From Geosiphon pyriformis (lineage: Eukaryota > Glomeromycota > Glomeromycetes > Archaeosporales > Geosiphonaceae): DNA of 64,000 nt. The stretch covers positions 706,840-770,839 of the forward strand of contig JAAOMT010000258.1 in assembly GCA_016748015.1 (NCBI GenBank), written 5' to 3'. The notes beneath the pieces were generated by a model. The model did not search any database. It saw only the letters and a program-made list of their open reading frames with translations, and was not told the DNA's origin. The position numbers and the translations under genes were made by a program. Below, piece after piece: positions 1-13,419 of the stretch (its first letter is position 1; the number at the start of each line of letters is the position of its first letter).

Positions 1-325
1 ATCTTAAGCTAACTCTTTTTTGTACGATATTCTCTTTTTCACATATATAATTTTTTCGAATAACAATAATTCTTAATGTATTATATGTTTTTCAAGGTGA
101 TCAAAAAATAATCAGATTATTACATTTATCAGACTTAAATTTAAATATAATCCATCATGGAAATTTTAATTTAATTTAATTTAATAAGTCTTTTGAGATA
201 TAAGGTAATTATAGGAATCAACAACAGCAGTTTACAGAATCTTTTGTAATTCAAATGCCTGTCAAAAATGCCGATACCTATCAACCTAACATATAATGAG
301 TTAATTGCATCTGTTCGCCTTTTGT
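1..325. other. Intergenic, downstream of the Elongin-A-like gene
   Basis: AT-rich non-coding sequence on the 3' side of the minus-strand Elongin-A-like gene. No conserved open frame or RNA gene was seen. It probably holds that gene's 3' UTR and polyadenylation signals. Confidence 0.5.
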
Positions 326-1959
326 TCATTTTCTGATACGCTTGGCAGGGGGTTGTGCAGAAGCAGAAGAACTAGGTGCGGAACGGATGCGGCCTGCAGA
401 GGTTGGTGGGGTTCGAGGAGCTGAAGTTGGACGAGATGATACTAGAGATTGAGAAGTCTCATTTGACAGAGAGGACGACGCCACAGGACGAGTAGCTGCT
501 ATTTTTCGAGATCCAATTTCAACGGAACGAGGAGCCACAGTTTGACGAGAAGTGGTCGTCATAGATCGAAGCGCTTCCTGACGAGATGAGGTTCCCAAGG
601 AACGAGGAGGCACTGCTTTAAACACTCCAGGCCGAGGGCTTATCTCCTGACGAGATATAGTCACAGCAGGGCGAGGAAGCACTGTTGGACGAGAAGGAGC
701 GACTGAGGTACGAGTTGTTGTAGATCGGGTAGTGCCCATAGTTGAGGAGACCTGCGGGCGAACTGTGTGGGAACGAGTGGCCGCCGTGAAGCTGGATGAT
801 GCTCCAGCAACTGTTCCTCCATATGGAGAAAACTGTGCTGACGAAGCGACATGTCTTTTCATTGGACTCCCATTAAACAAGTTTGAAGAGGTTGTTGTAC
901 GATGAGAGGACATTATTGGCGTCACAAATGTTCTCTTTGGCGTCGAATTCCAAAGCTTTTGAATGGTTGATTTAGGTTGTCGAACACGGGCTATCATTGT
1001 AATGAATAAGTTTTAAATTAATCAAAACTTGCCAGGATCTTATATTTTCAAACAAATAAACTTACTTTTCGCTGGGATGGCAGCAAATTTAAGAAGCTTT
1101 GTCTTTTTTCGGTCCTTCTCTTCTTGAATCTTGTCATAACTTGAGGACGAAATAAATTAGACAAAGTAATTAACACCAGTAAATGTGAAGTATTTACCGT
1201 GCTCGTACACGTTCACCGAGAAGACGTGCTTTTCGTTCGTGTTCCTGTTGTTCTTCCTCTCGCTCCCTGCACATTCGCTAAATGATACAAAACTCACAAG
1301 TATTAATCATTGAAAAGTTTCGTCTTAGAACAAGTTCAACCAATTTACATACTTCATAGACCTGTTGATGGCCAAATTTTCTGCCTTCGAATTCTGCTCG
1401 CCGATGATAAAAATCAGAATGACACAGATGCAGCCAGAATTCTAAATTGAGAAATGATGTGAATATTAAATATAATGCAATATACCCTCCAAGAAAATTG
1501 ACCAAAGAAAGGCATACCATTTGATTGTTTGGCGAAGTTCTATAGGAAAAGAAACAATAAAATTACCCTCACCTTTTGACCAAAGCCATAGGAACTAATC
1601 GGGCAGCTAAGCAAAAAACATTAGTTCTCACCTTCGAATTACGCTGTAAAATCTTCAAACGTTTTGCGTCGGCACGTCGAAGTGCCGGCCTTAAAACATC
1701 AATTGGGACTTCTCCGATATCATCCAACACTTTAAAGATGGTAAAGCCCAATGGTGAATAATAAGCAGTTGTTCCCAAATTGCGGACGTAAATGGCGCAC
1801 ACAGCCTTGGTTATACTAACTATCTAGATTCTTCCCGATAGTTTCAACGCATATGTCTATCAAAGATTTAGGTTGACGAAAAAGGGTTTTCGCCCAACGC
1901 GGTGAAGTAAGGTCCCCCGGTAAGGGCTTGCGATGGGTATTCGAAGCTTGATTTTCCAT
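326..1959 (-). CDS. Elongin-A-like transcription elongation protein
   Basis: Likely the Elongin A (SIII subunit A) homologue, which binds Elongin B/C and either stimulates RNA polymerase II or acts as a ubiquitin-ligase adaptor. Seven exons join with consistent phase: 1959-1821, 1729-1632, 1539-1518 (22 nt), 1441-1353, 1277-1198, 1139-1066 and 990-326, giving 388 aa. The N-terminal part has the BC-box/F-box-like core of the family: SLIDICVETIGKNLD, then DDIGEVPIDVLRPALRR, then a linker leading to EFWLHLCHSDF, where metazoan Elongin A has an LWxxHCxxDF element. A charged helix (REREEEQQEHERKARL) follows. The Arg/Lys motif TRVRQPKSTIQKLWNSTPKR opens a long Ser/Thr/Pro/Arg low-complexity tail encoded by the last exon. 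The start is the first ATG before the conserved core. The family call rests on pattern, spacing and motif order; the tail is not diagnostic. Confidence 0.75.
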
Positions 1960-2289
1960 GGTCTTCGTCGAAATTTGATTTTCTAAGTGTTTTACTATGA
2001 ATGACTGTGGCTTAATTGCTGTGGTTGATTGAAAGTAGTATTTAAAAACAGCAACTAGTCAAATCGAAAGGTATTTCTTAAATAGAACAACTCTATAATA
2101 AACGATAGATTTGTGACTTTTTACGATTCATGTAATAGTCCTCAATCAGTTAGCTTGAATTACAAATGGTCGCTAATTTAAAACCAAAAATATTTTTCTC
2201 GGGAAAAATATATTTGAATGTTACTTGGTCTGCAAACTATTGGCCAATCAAAAAAATTAATTTTTTGGTAGAAATTCAATTTTATAATG
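1960..2289. other. Intergenic spacer between two minus-strand genes
   Basis: This spacer carries the presumed promoter of the Elongin-A-like gene and the 3' end of the ZRANB2-like gene. A plus-strand frame at 2166-2396 overlaps the RS-domain exon antisense and is a shadow. No specific regulatory site was recognised. Confidence 0.5.
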
Positions 2290-3499
2290 TCAACGGTGCC
2301 GATCTCGAGATTTCGAACGTGATCGACCTCGATAAATGGGTTTTCTTGGACGATCAATGGACCTCGAACGAGATCTACTTTGTATGTCCCTTGTAATCGA
2401 CCTCGAACGACCTCGATAAGATCGTCTCAAATCACGTGAGCGAGATCTCGACCTATTTCGAATGTCGTTTCCAGACCGCCTCCACTCTCTAGAACGAGAT
2501 CGAGCTTTTCTTCGATCATTAGATCTTGATCGACTTCTATATGGTGAAAATGAACGATCTCGTCGATATGGTGAGCTAGAACGGGAGGAACGGCGGCGAG
2601 AAATTCCTTGCCGCCCTTCACTTTTTACTTTCCACCCATCGCTATCTGTTTTGAAACCAGAATTCTTTTCATCTTTTCCAATAATATCATCCCAAGTATT
2701 CCATCTATAATGAAACGAGACAATAAGTCAATATTTTAAACATGAAGAAAGGCCCATTATAAAACAGAAAACTACCTATCATCATCATCGCCTTCCTCCT
2801 CTTCTTCCTCAATTTTATTTGTTGTTTTGCCTTTATGAAGAATTTCAGAATTACTTTCTTCCTTTGATAACATTTTAATTTCGTCCCCACTATTCTTACT
2901 GATGTTACTGCTATTACTACTCCAATTATTATTGTTAGTTCTACTTCCCTGCGTTTTCTTTTTCTTTTTTCGACCAAATTCATCCCATTCGTCATCTTTT
3001 TCAGCATCTCTGGATTTACGATATTCTACAACCTCATCTCTTTCTAAAAAACCACCACCACGCCCTTCTCGTGATCCGAGTGTAATTTCTAGTCCCGGTT
3101 TGGGGGTTTTGCACTGATTACACTCATTGCGACGTGCCCAGTTAATATTAGAACAGCTAAAAAGCCATAATTTAGTAAGAGTGGGATTTATTGTTTTGCA
3201 AAAATGTGCTTTTTTGACAACTGAACTCACATCGAGCATTTCCAGTCCTTTTCTGAAAAAAGACCCTGAATAAAACATTTGTTAAGCCCAAATATATATA
3301 ATAGATACGAACTCTATTTAAGGATCTTTTTTCCGTCTACACGTAACGAAAACGATACCCCATAACGGTTGGCGAATTCCCTCCCAACCTCCCCACTAGC
3401 CGGACTAGTCTCTTCGCGTAGACGCCTGGAAGAACCACCCTCACGATCCCGATCTCTGTCTCTCCCGCGATCTCGATCATGCCGACTTCCACCGGCCAT
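2290..3499 (-). CDS. ZRANB2-like RanBP2-type zinc-finger/RS-domain protein
   Basis: Predicted RNA-binding splicing regulator of the nucleus. Four exons join in phase: 3499-3343, 3252-3231 (22 nt), 3156-2776 and 2704-2290, giving 324 aa. The N-terminus is Arg/Asp-rich with alternating RDRD dipeptides. Splicing across the 22-nt exon builds one RanBP2 zinc finger, KDWKCSICSNINWARRNECNQC, with cysteines at about 58, 61, 72 and 75 (CX2CX10CX2C) and the N-x-N-W-A-R-R RNA-recognition core. It is followed by GRGGGFLERDEVVEY and DEWDEFGRKKKK, matching the GGGFNERE and EYDEFGRKKKK segments of ZRANB2. Then come acidic runs (EEEEEEGDDDD) and a long C-terminal Arg-Ser domain in the last exon. Animal ZRANB2 has two zinc fingers; only the second has a counterpart here. 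The first exon supplies FANRYGVS in place of the first finger. Confidence 0.88.
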
Positions 3500-6400
3500 T
3501 GGTTAGGTGCTTTAGGGTAGAAGGTGATGTATTAGCGAGGGGGCTTGCGTTGAGAAAGTTTAAGATTCAAAATTGAGGAATTGAGAAGTTTACCAATCGG
3601 TAACACATAAATTTAATGATGACATCATGTGATCTGGCTAGTTTCCCCAAAGATTGGCGATGTGAGCGAAGATCTTTTCAGATTTTGAACATTTATAAGT
3701 TGTGTATTCTCTAACAAACAAAAATACGTCTCAATGCTAATTTCAAGTAGTTTTAAAAACTCATCTCGGAAATTGCTAAAATCCAGAAATACTGAAATTT
3801 TAGCAAAATATTGTACAAAATAAATTTAATTTGGTTTTATTATACAAATGTTAATTGGTATTAAGTTTTGTTGAATAATTAATTGGTTTTTGAAATATTA
3901 ACAAAATTTGCATAAATAAAATGTGTTAAATTTTTTATTAAAAGCATATTTGAATTAAGCTGAAGAAATTAAATTTTAAATATAAATAAATTCTTTAATA
4001 TTAATTATAAAACTATTTTTATTTTGGTTAGTTTAAATAATCTCTTAAGTATTTAACTTGTTGTTTTACAAAAACAATAAATAAAAATAGATAGAAATAC
4101 AATATTAAAGATACAAATATTAAAAAGTAGATTCATTTTAAGAATGTTTTTTTATTAGAAATAATTATTTTTTTTACAATTTTAAAAAAACTGTAAATTT
4201 GAAATTAATATAAACTTTTTTTTATAATATTATATGTAATTTAACTAATAAAATATTTAAAAAAAAACTTGGTTTTATGGTATTACAAATGGATGTTTGG
4301 GTTTTTATTGAGTTTTTATAACTTAGTGCTTTGATTAGTTAATACTAAAATTTGAAATTTTTTTTTTTTATATAATAAATAAAAGTTTAATAAAATATTA
4401 GATAATACTTGGTGTTTAACTTTTTTAACATAATAACTAGTTTATTCTGGTATTTACACTCTTTTAATAAGCAATTTTAGTTTTTATAATATTTTTTACC
4501 AAACAATCTTTGATATTATAATCTTAATACTTTTTTTTAATCAATTAGTAAAATAAAATAAATAATTAAAAAATATAATAATAGAAATATAAATTAGTAT
4601 TCTATTAATAATATTAAAATCAAAAAATCATTTAAATTTTAAGTTAAAACTTTTGTCATTTAAAATTATTAAAATATTTAATTTAAATTCTTAAAACAAA
4701 TTTTTTGTATTATTAGAATATTAATTATATTTTAATATTATTATTATTTTGTTTATTGTATTTAAAGTCAAAAAAAGATACAAAATAGCTAAACATTATA
4801 AATTTAATTTGTTTTAAATTTGAAATTCAGTTGGCTATTTTTAAATATATAAAAAACTTTGTTATTAATAAAAATTAAATAATTTAAAATATATTAGAAT
4901 ATTTATTTTATTGTTTTAATTAAAATTACTAAAAATATTTTTAAAAAATTTTGTTTAAATATATATTAACTACTTATAATAAGTTTAATGTATTTTATGA
5001 AAATAATTTCTCAGTTTTAAAAATATTTTAACTTAATTTTTAATTTTTGTAGTAGAATTTATTATAAAAAATACATTAAAAAAAATTAAAAACTTTGATA
5101 ATATTGCAAAATATATAAAAATTTTATGATTTTTGTTAATTAGTATTATTTACAAAAAATTTTGATTAGAATTAAAATATGTAAGAGATTTATTAAATTT
5201 TTTAAAAATTTTTACAATAATTATGTTAATTAAATTTTTAATTTAATTAATAATTATATAATATATAATAATTTAAATTAAAATAAGAGTTTTTTTTTAA
5301 ATGATTTTTTATGATTTTTTTTGTGTAAAATTAAAAAACATAAGCATTTATATAATTATAGAATAAACACTAAATTTGTTTTTAAAACTGGCAAAATTAA
5401 AACTATAACTGGTTTAATATTTTACTTGGATATTAAAACTTTTATTAATAATACAATTTAAATTGAAAATAATTAAACTATTATTTAATATATTTTAAAT
5501 ATTATTAATAAGTTAATAATATTTTAATTAAAAAAAAATTAAGATCTAAAAGTTAATTTACTAAAAAACGTTTTTATTTAAAATCTTATATTATCTATTC
5601 TTTTATAATTTAAATTTTTTAAGCAAATTTAATCTAAAAATAAAACGTTGTATTATATTAGATAGTAATTGGACTGTATTTATAAATAAAAAAATAAAAA
5701 AATTTAACCAAATTATTAATGTAGTTACTGATCTAATTATTAAATCTTTTTTAAGAGTATATAAATAAGATTTTTCAAAATTGTAGAAAGTAAAATTTAA
5801 AACAAGAATTCACATTCAGATTAATTTATATAAAACAAAAATTTTGTTAAGTATATTAAATAAATATTTACTAAAAAATACAATTAATATCTAATATTAA
5901 ATTCTAAAAATGCTAATATAAAGTATAGAATTATATTAATGTGTTATCTTTTGTTAACTGTATAAACTATTTTTCTACTTTCAGATTCTTTTGTTATTTT
6001 TTGAAAAGAATAATGACAGAAATATTTATAAGACTGATTTTATATATTAAATTTTTATTAGTTTAATTCACTTATTAAAGTTGAATTATTTTTATTATTA
6101 TATAATACAATTTTTTCTTGCTATTTGTTAGTGTGTTATTTTTGACCATAACAATATTTTTATTTATCTTATAATTAAAACTTTCTAAATTAATTTTTGT
6201 ATTATATTATATTTTTGATTTTGTTTTTACTTAAACTTTTTTAATTTATCTTAATAAATCTTTTATTGAATAATATTATAGAACAAATCTTGATATTTAC
6301 AATTAATTGTAATATAATTAAATATAATTTTTTTTATCTGTATTATAAAAAATAGCAACTTCATTAATAAAGCAACATTTAACAATATTTTTTAAAAAAA

Positions 6401-9400
6401 AAACAGAAAAACAATATAAAAATACTTCATAATACCAACTTTAATTTATTAGTAGACACAAAAATAATGGTTTTTAAAAAAATAAAACGAATTCAAAAAA
6501 AATGGTCAAATCAATTTCTTTAAACATTGATGGCTTAATTTTAAAATATTGTTTCAATTTATTATAAATTATTATAGAAGAATCGAAGGTTACTTTTTTC
6601 GGTTTTGAAATCAACATCATGTTTTAAAATTTACTTGGTCAATATATTGCTAATACAATTTAAATTTACAAAAGTACTAACACAAAGCATTTTTTCAATT
6701 CCTTTAATATTTAAATGTTCTTGAATGAATTAGTTTTATTTCTATTAATAAATTTAATATTATTCTTAATAAATAGATAAATATAATGTCTTTGAATTGT
6801 TTTAATAAGGCATTAATTGCTCAAGAAATGATAGCTAATATATCAAACAAATTTTATTTAATTAACAATTCAATAATTATTTTATTAATTTTAAAACTTG
6901 GTTTACAAAGTCTTTTTCATATTAATAATAAATAATATCATGCGTGTAATTGATGAAAATTATGAAATAAGTTGTTTAAAAGATTACATTAAAAATTGCA
7001 ACATGCTGGTTATCATAAAACACATAAAGCTGTAAGTCATAATTTTATTTAATTTTAAATTTAAATATTATATATTAATATTTTAGGTTATTACTCAATA
7101 TAATTGGGCATCCGAAGTTTTATTAAAAAAGTTTAATACTACATATAATATATGTACAAATTAGTAACATTATTAACATCAACATCTATAAAAGTGATAA
7201 TTTTATTAGAATTTATGTTATGTTGCAAAAATAAGAAATTTATTAATTTATAGATCAATTTTAGATAGAAATATAAATGAATTGTACATCTAAAAAATTA
7301 TTTTACAAGATACTTATAAATATTTTCATTTTTATAAGAAACAAAATATCTTTTAATAAATAAAAAGTCACAAAAAGTAATTGGTTTACATAAATAGTAA
7401 ACGCAAAAATCAAATTGAAGATGATTAGACTTTTCCTTCCGGTCCCGGCGATTTTTAAATCTATAAGATTTCTCATATTTAATATTTAATGTTGATACTT
7501 TGAATTGATACCATATTATAAAAGCTAATCCATATTTCGATTTCGTGCTGTGACATAACATTTACATGAGTGAAGGGTAAGACTAATTAGTTTGACAATC
7601 TTAGTTGCATTAAAGACTTCATAGTTCTAATTAAGAAATTAGAATACATTAGGCAAATGAAAAAATAGGTGGATAAACAAAATGAGTGGCGGCAGGAATA
7701 AATAAGACTTATATTTACATTATTGCTTTCACGCTTTGCAAAGAAAAGTAAATAAAGTTTTTGGCAATCAGCTTTTTAAATGAATATATTACTTCATTAG
7801 GCTATTTGCCATAGAAGACCACATTCTGTTTAATGATAAAAATATTTTAGATTACACAAAATAAACAAGGAGATAGAAATAAATATACTTGAATATTTTT
7901 TAGTGCTAAATCTCAAAACTCCTTTCAAAAACCTATCTTTTAAATTAGTTCATCGTCGAGACTTAAGATTTTCTAATGAATCGTAAACCGCAAAAATTTT
8001 TGATCTCATTTTAAAATATCTTTAATTTATTCTTCAAATTCATATTGAATTTAATTAACAAAATAGGGAACCACTTTAACATATATTTTTGTTTCTTAAT
8101 TTTCATCTCCACGATGGTAAGTCTCTATAAATTTTTTTATATTAAAAACGGCATAAATAATAAATATGATTTCAAAATTTAAAGGGGACATTCAATGGTA
8201 CTCATAAGTAAACAAGTAAGAAATAAAAATTTATGTGTACAATCCTTTTGGAATTAATAGAAAAAGATCAAAAAAGAGATGGATTGAAAATGGGAATTTC
8301 AACATTCTTTCTTATATATGTATGGAGGAAACAAAATCTCAGCCGATGGAACCTATTAGAGTACGCAACAAAGGAACTCTGGGCACTTGATATGTCAATA
8401 CCTTTTCAGTAGATTCACCACACCTTAAATATTATGCTACGATTAGAAAGTGTTTTAATTAAAACCTTTAAATCTCTAAAAACCTATTATTGACTTTTAT
8501 CTTAAAATTATAGTGGAAAATAATCTTGAGATTTAAAAAAATACATTATATATAATTAATAAACTAATTACAATATTCCTAATTGTTTGTGCACATTTTT
8601 TAGCTTCGTAATTTAATATACATACATTATTGAATTAATTTCAGTTAATAAACTTAATTCAACATTTTAGAAATTTATAAATAAGCATTAATTATAGTGC
8701 TTAAATACTTTTAATCATAAATAGAATAAATTTTGATAAGATATTAATACCTTTATTTACTATATTTTTTAATAATAATAATAATAATAATAAAGCCTTT
8801 TTAATTTAAATTGATTAAACATATTAGTATTTTTTATAAAAATTTTATTTATATATATTGTTTATATAATTTAATAAAATTAAATATGGTATTGAAATTT
8901 TACAATATAATTGATTTTGAATTAAATAAAAAGATTTCCAAAATATAAATTTAAAAACTTGTATCAAATCATATTTAAGAATATAGATTTTTCTAATCAG
9001 AATAATTTCTAATTAAGTTCATTAATATTTTTTATTGCTCATTCAAAAAATATAAATCTAGCATAATAATGCCTACTTTAACACTGACACAAATATATTT
9101 TGTTCATTCTAGTTTAAAGGTTTTCTGCTTTTTAAAGGCTTTTAAGTTCAAAATAGAAAGTATAGTTTAAATTCGAATAAAATCAAACATTCGATGGATT
9201 TGAAAAATTGCTTAGAATTGAATTTTCTTCAGAAGAGATATTAAGCACACAAAATTAATTGATTAAATTATTTAGCTTTCAGCAAATACAAAAAGAATTG
9301 GTGCAAAAAATTTTCTCTTTATCAGTAGATAATTCGGTGAACTTAAGAGCTATTTAAATAAGGCCCTATAAAACTAAAAAACTAAAATTAATTTATTTTT

Positions 9401-11705
9401 AACATATTGAAACATATAAATAAATATTCCTATTTTTTTTAAAAGAACTCTCTTTTCCAAATATATATTTTTTTTAACAAATAGATTTCATTAACTAGAG
9501 ATTAAAATATTTTAACATTGCTTACTATACAAATATTTTATATTTCTATTAATTTATGTACAATAATTCTTAAATATGAATAATAAAGAATGAATACTTT
9601 AAATACATTTCTTTAAATCTATATTGTTATTTGCATTATTCTACTATTCTCGCATAATCAAAATTTAGGGTAATGGTTTTTAACATTTTACGTGAACAAA
9701 TAAATATTAGTGCATTTTTAAGAGGATTCTTTCAAAAGCTGAGATTTATCGCTTCTGCCAAAGGTTCTATTGAAGAACCTAGATGATTTAGTAGCACCAG
9801 TCAATGTTCAATTATGCAAAATTTGAAGATTATTGCCATTTGAAATTCTCTTTCCTTGACTATTATCATTCTTTTCTGACATGGAACCGAAATTTGAAGA
9901 ACCAAGGTCATTATCTTAATCAAGAAAAATTTAAACAAAGTTTCAATTCTTTAAATGATTATCTGAACCTCACAAATGAACACAATTGTAAAAGTTATTA
10001 AGATATTTTCTCTTTTAATTTGAATTGTTTTTTATATAATGTAATTAATTTTACTAAATATCTAAGAAAATAGTTCTCATATTAAATTGGTAACCAAATA
10101 TTACAAAAAAAGGTTAATTTCATTGGACTTTCGAATATGGCAGGAAAATATTATTAAATCGAAATTAAACTTTTATATTTTACAAAATTATATTTTGAAT
10201 TAATTAAACAAACAATATACCAATTCGAAACAATTTATGTTAAAAAAATTTAGGTATTTATTTTATTTAATTAGAAAAAACCTGAATCTAATGTTTCATA
10301 TATATTCATAATTTCAATAGAATTTATTGTTTCATGTTAAAGATGAATAAATTAAAAATGAGAATTACATAAATTTAAAATACAATTTTATATTAAAATA
10401 ATTTATATTTTCAAAATTAAGTGTGGCACACTAAATAAATTATTTTTCAAAAATTAATTCTTAATATTTTTACATACAGATTTTTAATGTTATTAGTAAA
10501 ATATTAACTATTTTGTAATTAATAAATTGTTATCTAAGTGATTGTGATCAATATTTATACATTAATTATAGGGTGAAAAAATGAATTTTAGTTTCCCGCT
10601 AATAATAATTTTCGTGCAAAGATTAAATTCTATCTTCTATCAATTCATGAAATGATTAAAAGCAAAGAATGAAAATGAATCAATGAATCATAAAAATTGC
10701 TATATGTTTTACTCGATTTAGAAAATCTGTTAAGAACTACGAAATAGTGATTTTAACATAAACTTCTAATAAAATTTAAGATTAAAGAATGTGCAGACTT
10801 TTTATGCATATTTTTCTTCAGTGAAAAAAGCTTATTAAAATCAAATTTAAATAAACTCAAAATCTTTGGAGTTTTCTGCGGGAATCTGTTAATTTGTAAT
10901 TTAAATAAATTTATAATTGTTTAAATATTTTGAATCATGAAATTAAATATGAATTTGATACTAAAAAATACATATATATAATTGAAAATAATTATTAATA
11001 ATAATATTAAAAATTATGAAACTTGTCATTATTAATTGTAAAATAAACTAAATTTCAATTTTTTATAATATTTGTTTTTTTACTAGGATTTTTAATATCT
11101 TTATTAAATTGAATAAATAAATAAAAGACTTGCACAAGTATTCGTCAAATAGTTCAAGATTTTGGAGTTTGTTTCTATAATTATGTTAATTAGTCGATAT
11201 TGATCCTTAAAACGGTTTGAACTTAAATCAAGGCAATATATAATAATAGGATTTTTTGATTAAAAGCAGTTTCTAAAAAATAATTAATTTGTTTTATAAC
11301 TTTTTATTGAAATCCAAGCTAAAAAAATTATATTAAACTTGTTATTAAGATACCTTATGAATTTATAAAAGTCTCAAAGAAATTTATTAATAAGTTATTA
11401 AAACTAGCAATCACCAATCAATGTGTAACTCAATTTTACGTTTTCATTTAAACTGAAAATAGCAAAAAGACAATGCAAAGCATAGTTTCTTACGCCTTTA
11501 TCATCATTTGAGTTCTACTTATTTAACCATTCTCAGAACTTTCTAACATTTCAGAATTCTTCAAGGTCTAGCCTTTTCGGGAATGTGATTTATTAAAATT
11601 ACAGTTGAAATTCTTATTTATTGGCAAGATGAACTCTTTAAAAATCTTTCTTTACCTTTCTAAAATATTAGAAATTTGATAATCTATTTTTTTTGCTTAA
11701 AAATC
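3500..11705. other. AT-rich gene desert
   Basis: About 8 kb of very AT-rich sequence dominated by A/T runs, with no gene I can support. Small less-biased islands near 7430-7570, 7660-7760, 8220-8400 and 9660-10000 contain short open frames (for example a 50-codon frame ending at about 8391 and a 65-codon frame at 9804-10001). These lack recognisable motifs and splice-linked partners and may be relics of genes or transposons. Around 6990-7130 a possible splice pair lies between two short coding-like pieces, but a stop interrupts the frame just upstream. Confidence 0.6.
8771..8793. repeat. (AAT)n microsatellite
   Basis: Uninterrupted run of the trinucleotide AAT, about seven units, within the AT-rich desert. 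Confidence 0.85.
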
Positions 11706-12726
11706 ATGGCTTCAACTTCATTAATTGAAAATGTAACTTCACTCTTTGATTGGCTTAAAGGAGCATTGATTGTTATAAAAGAAAATTTATCTATTTCCTA
11801 GCTAGAAAATATTCAAAAGTTGCTGACTTGGTAAAAAAATATCTTGTGCACAATCAGAAAAAACTTGAAGATTTATTTGATTGTTTGAATAATAAAAGTT
11901 CAAAGTGTTCGATAGATTATATTTTACTCGGTTTTTCTTTAGAACATAGGATTGGAACTATTCTTAATTCGACAAAAGCATTTTTAGAATTTCAGAGAGC
12001 AGCAAATCCAGAAGATCCTTTAGATCAATCTTTCTTATATCATTGTTACAGCATTGGAATTAGTACTTTACAAGATTGAGGAAAAGCATTTAAGCTCTAT
12101 TCAAAAGTAGCAGAAGCAAAAGATTTAAAGGCACAATACAATCTTGCACTTTGTTATGCTAATGGAGAAAGAACAATAAAAAATAAAGAAAAAGCATTTG
12201 AACTTTATTCAAAAGCAGCAGAGGCAGAATATTTAAATGCACAATACAATTTTGCAAATTGTTATGCTGAAAAGAAACAACAAAAATTTAGAAAAAGCAT
12301 TTGAACTCTTTTCAAAAGCTGCAGAGGCAGGACATTTACTTGCACAAATTGCGCTTAGAGCATATCATCGAAATTGATTGGAAACAACAAAAATCTGGAA
12401 AAAGGGAGAAATCCAAGTCCACAAACCAGTATTGGAACATATTATCGAAATAAATGGAAAATAATAAAAAATCTAGAAAAAACATTTCAATTCTATTTAA
12501 AAACAGCAAAGACAAGAAATCAAAATACACAATATAACTTTGGATGGTATTATCAAAATGGATGGGAAATCACAAAAAACCTTTGAAAGCAAAAGAAGTA
12601 AATAATTTATGTTTTTCAAGTAATTTTCCTGATTTGAATATCGATGACCTTACTTTAAAGGATCAAGACAATCTGGAATATGCCATATTACGATTCCAAA
12701 ATCGAGGCTTTAAATACCCTAAATAA
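11706..12726 (+). pseudogene. Decayed Sel1-repeat protein gene
   Basis: Remains of a Sel1-like (TPR-related) repeat protein, a family greatly expanded in Glomeromycotina and generally used as a protein-interaction scaffold. An ATG at 11706 opens an N-terminal segment (MASTSLIENVTSLFDWL) that reads into a stop. The sequence continues in another frame with KVADLVKKYLVHNQKKLEDL. Canonical repeat units follow: KAFKLYSKVAEAKDLKAQYN, KAFELYSKAAEAEYLNAQYN, KAFELFSKAAEAGHLLAQ, then weaker units ending near AQYNFGWYYQNGW. At least one frame change near 11800, an in-frame TGA at about 12077, another frame change near 12280 and a TGA near 12376 break the reading frame. No intron with normal signals removes all of these, so I call it a pseudogene. 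Sequencing error could explain one break but not all. Confidence 0.8.
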
Positions 12727-12779
12727 TTTGAAAGGAAAATTTTTAAATTTTGAAGCCTTTTTTGAACCAGCTCTCAGAT

Positions 12780-12845
12780 GAATTCAAGTGTTTTAAATGT
12801 GGCAACTTGGGTATAATCATTAATGGATCTCCTATATGTCCATTT
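12780..12845 (+). pseudogene. Zinc-knuckle (CCHC-like) remnant
   Basis: A short plus-strand stretch reads FKCFKCGNLGIIINGSPICP. This resembles a CCHC zinc knuckle with the histidine lost and a displaced last cysteine. It sits just after the Sel1 pseudogene and has no flanking open frame. It may belong to the same decayed element as the minus-strand zinc knuckles further on, but it lies on the opposite strand. Confidence 0.35.
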
Positions 12846-13419
12846 TATGATACCCGTATCTACCACTATTATCGTTAAAGCCTCCGTTAATAGTACCCTG
12901 GGAATTCTGGCTCTCCTTTTTAATTTTTTACACTGATGATTTTCATTTGTTGGTTTAGGAGCTGTTGGTTAGGAAGTTTAGAGCAGTGCAGTTAAATGGC
13001 AAAGGTAAATTAGCCAAGATGAGTTTTATTTCCTTTTTGCAAAAAAGTCAAATACGGGAATGCTCCTAATCCCCAAAAAAATTTGGTTTCATATAATGAA
13101 ATACATACCTGTGTCAATGACCTCACTTTTAATGTCTCGACTAATATCTATTTGTGTTTATCAAATAACATGTGTTATTCAGCAATAGTTCCCAAAACTC
13201 TAAATCTGTGTATCGAGTCGCTTTTCTGTACACGGTGATCTGGGTTACATGAAGATTTACACAGTAATTTTGAGTCCAGATTGTTTTTTAGCAAAAGAAT
13301 GATATTTAGAAATGAGAAGTGCTCGAAATGATGCATCGTTAATTTTTATATTAATTAACCAAGTCTTGAATCGGAAAGGTAAAATTTTAAAAGAACAGAT
13401 CCTAAGAATCAGGATTAAT

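Noticed and set aside
661-852. 63-codon minus-strand frame inside the Elongin-A-like last exon
   Set aside because: Shadow of the long low-complexity coding exon in another frame.
2462-2710. Plus-strand Arg-rich frame
   Set aside because: Antisense of the RS-domain exon of the ZRANB2-like gene; the apparent RS/RD bias is caused by complementary codons.
7298-7561. 87-codon minus-strand frame in the AT desert
   Set aside because: Lys/Tyr/Phe-rich as expected from A/T composition, with no motif and no splice-linked neighbour.
9804-10001. 65-codon plus-strand frame
   Set aside because: No motif, isolated in AT-rich DNA, and typical of chance frames here.
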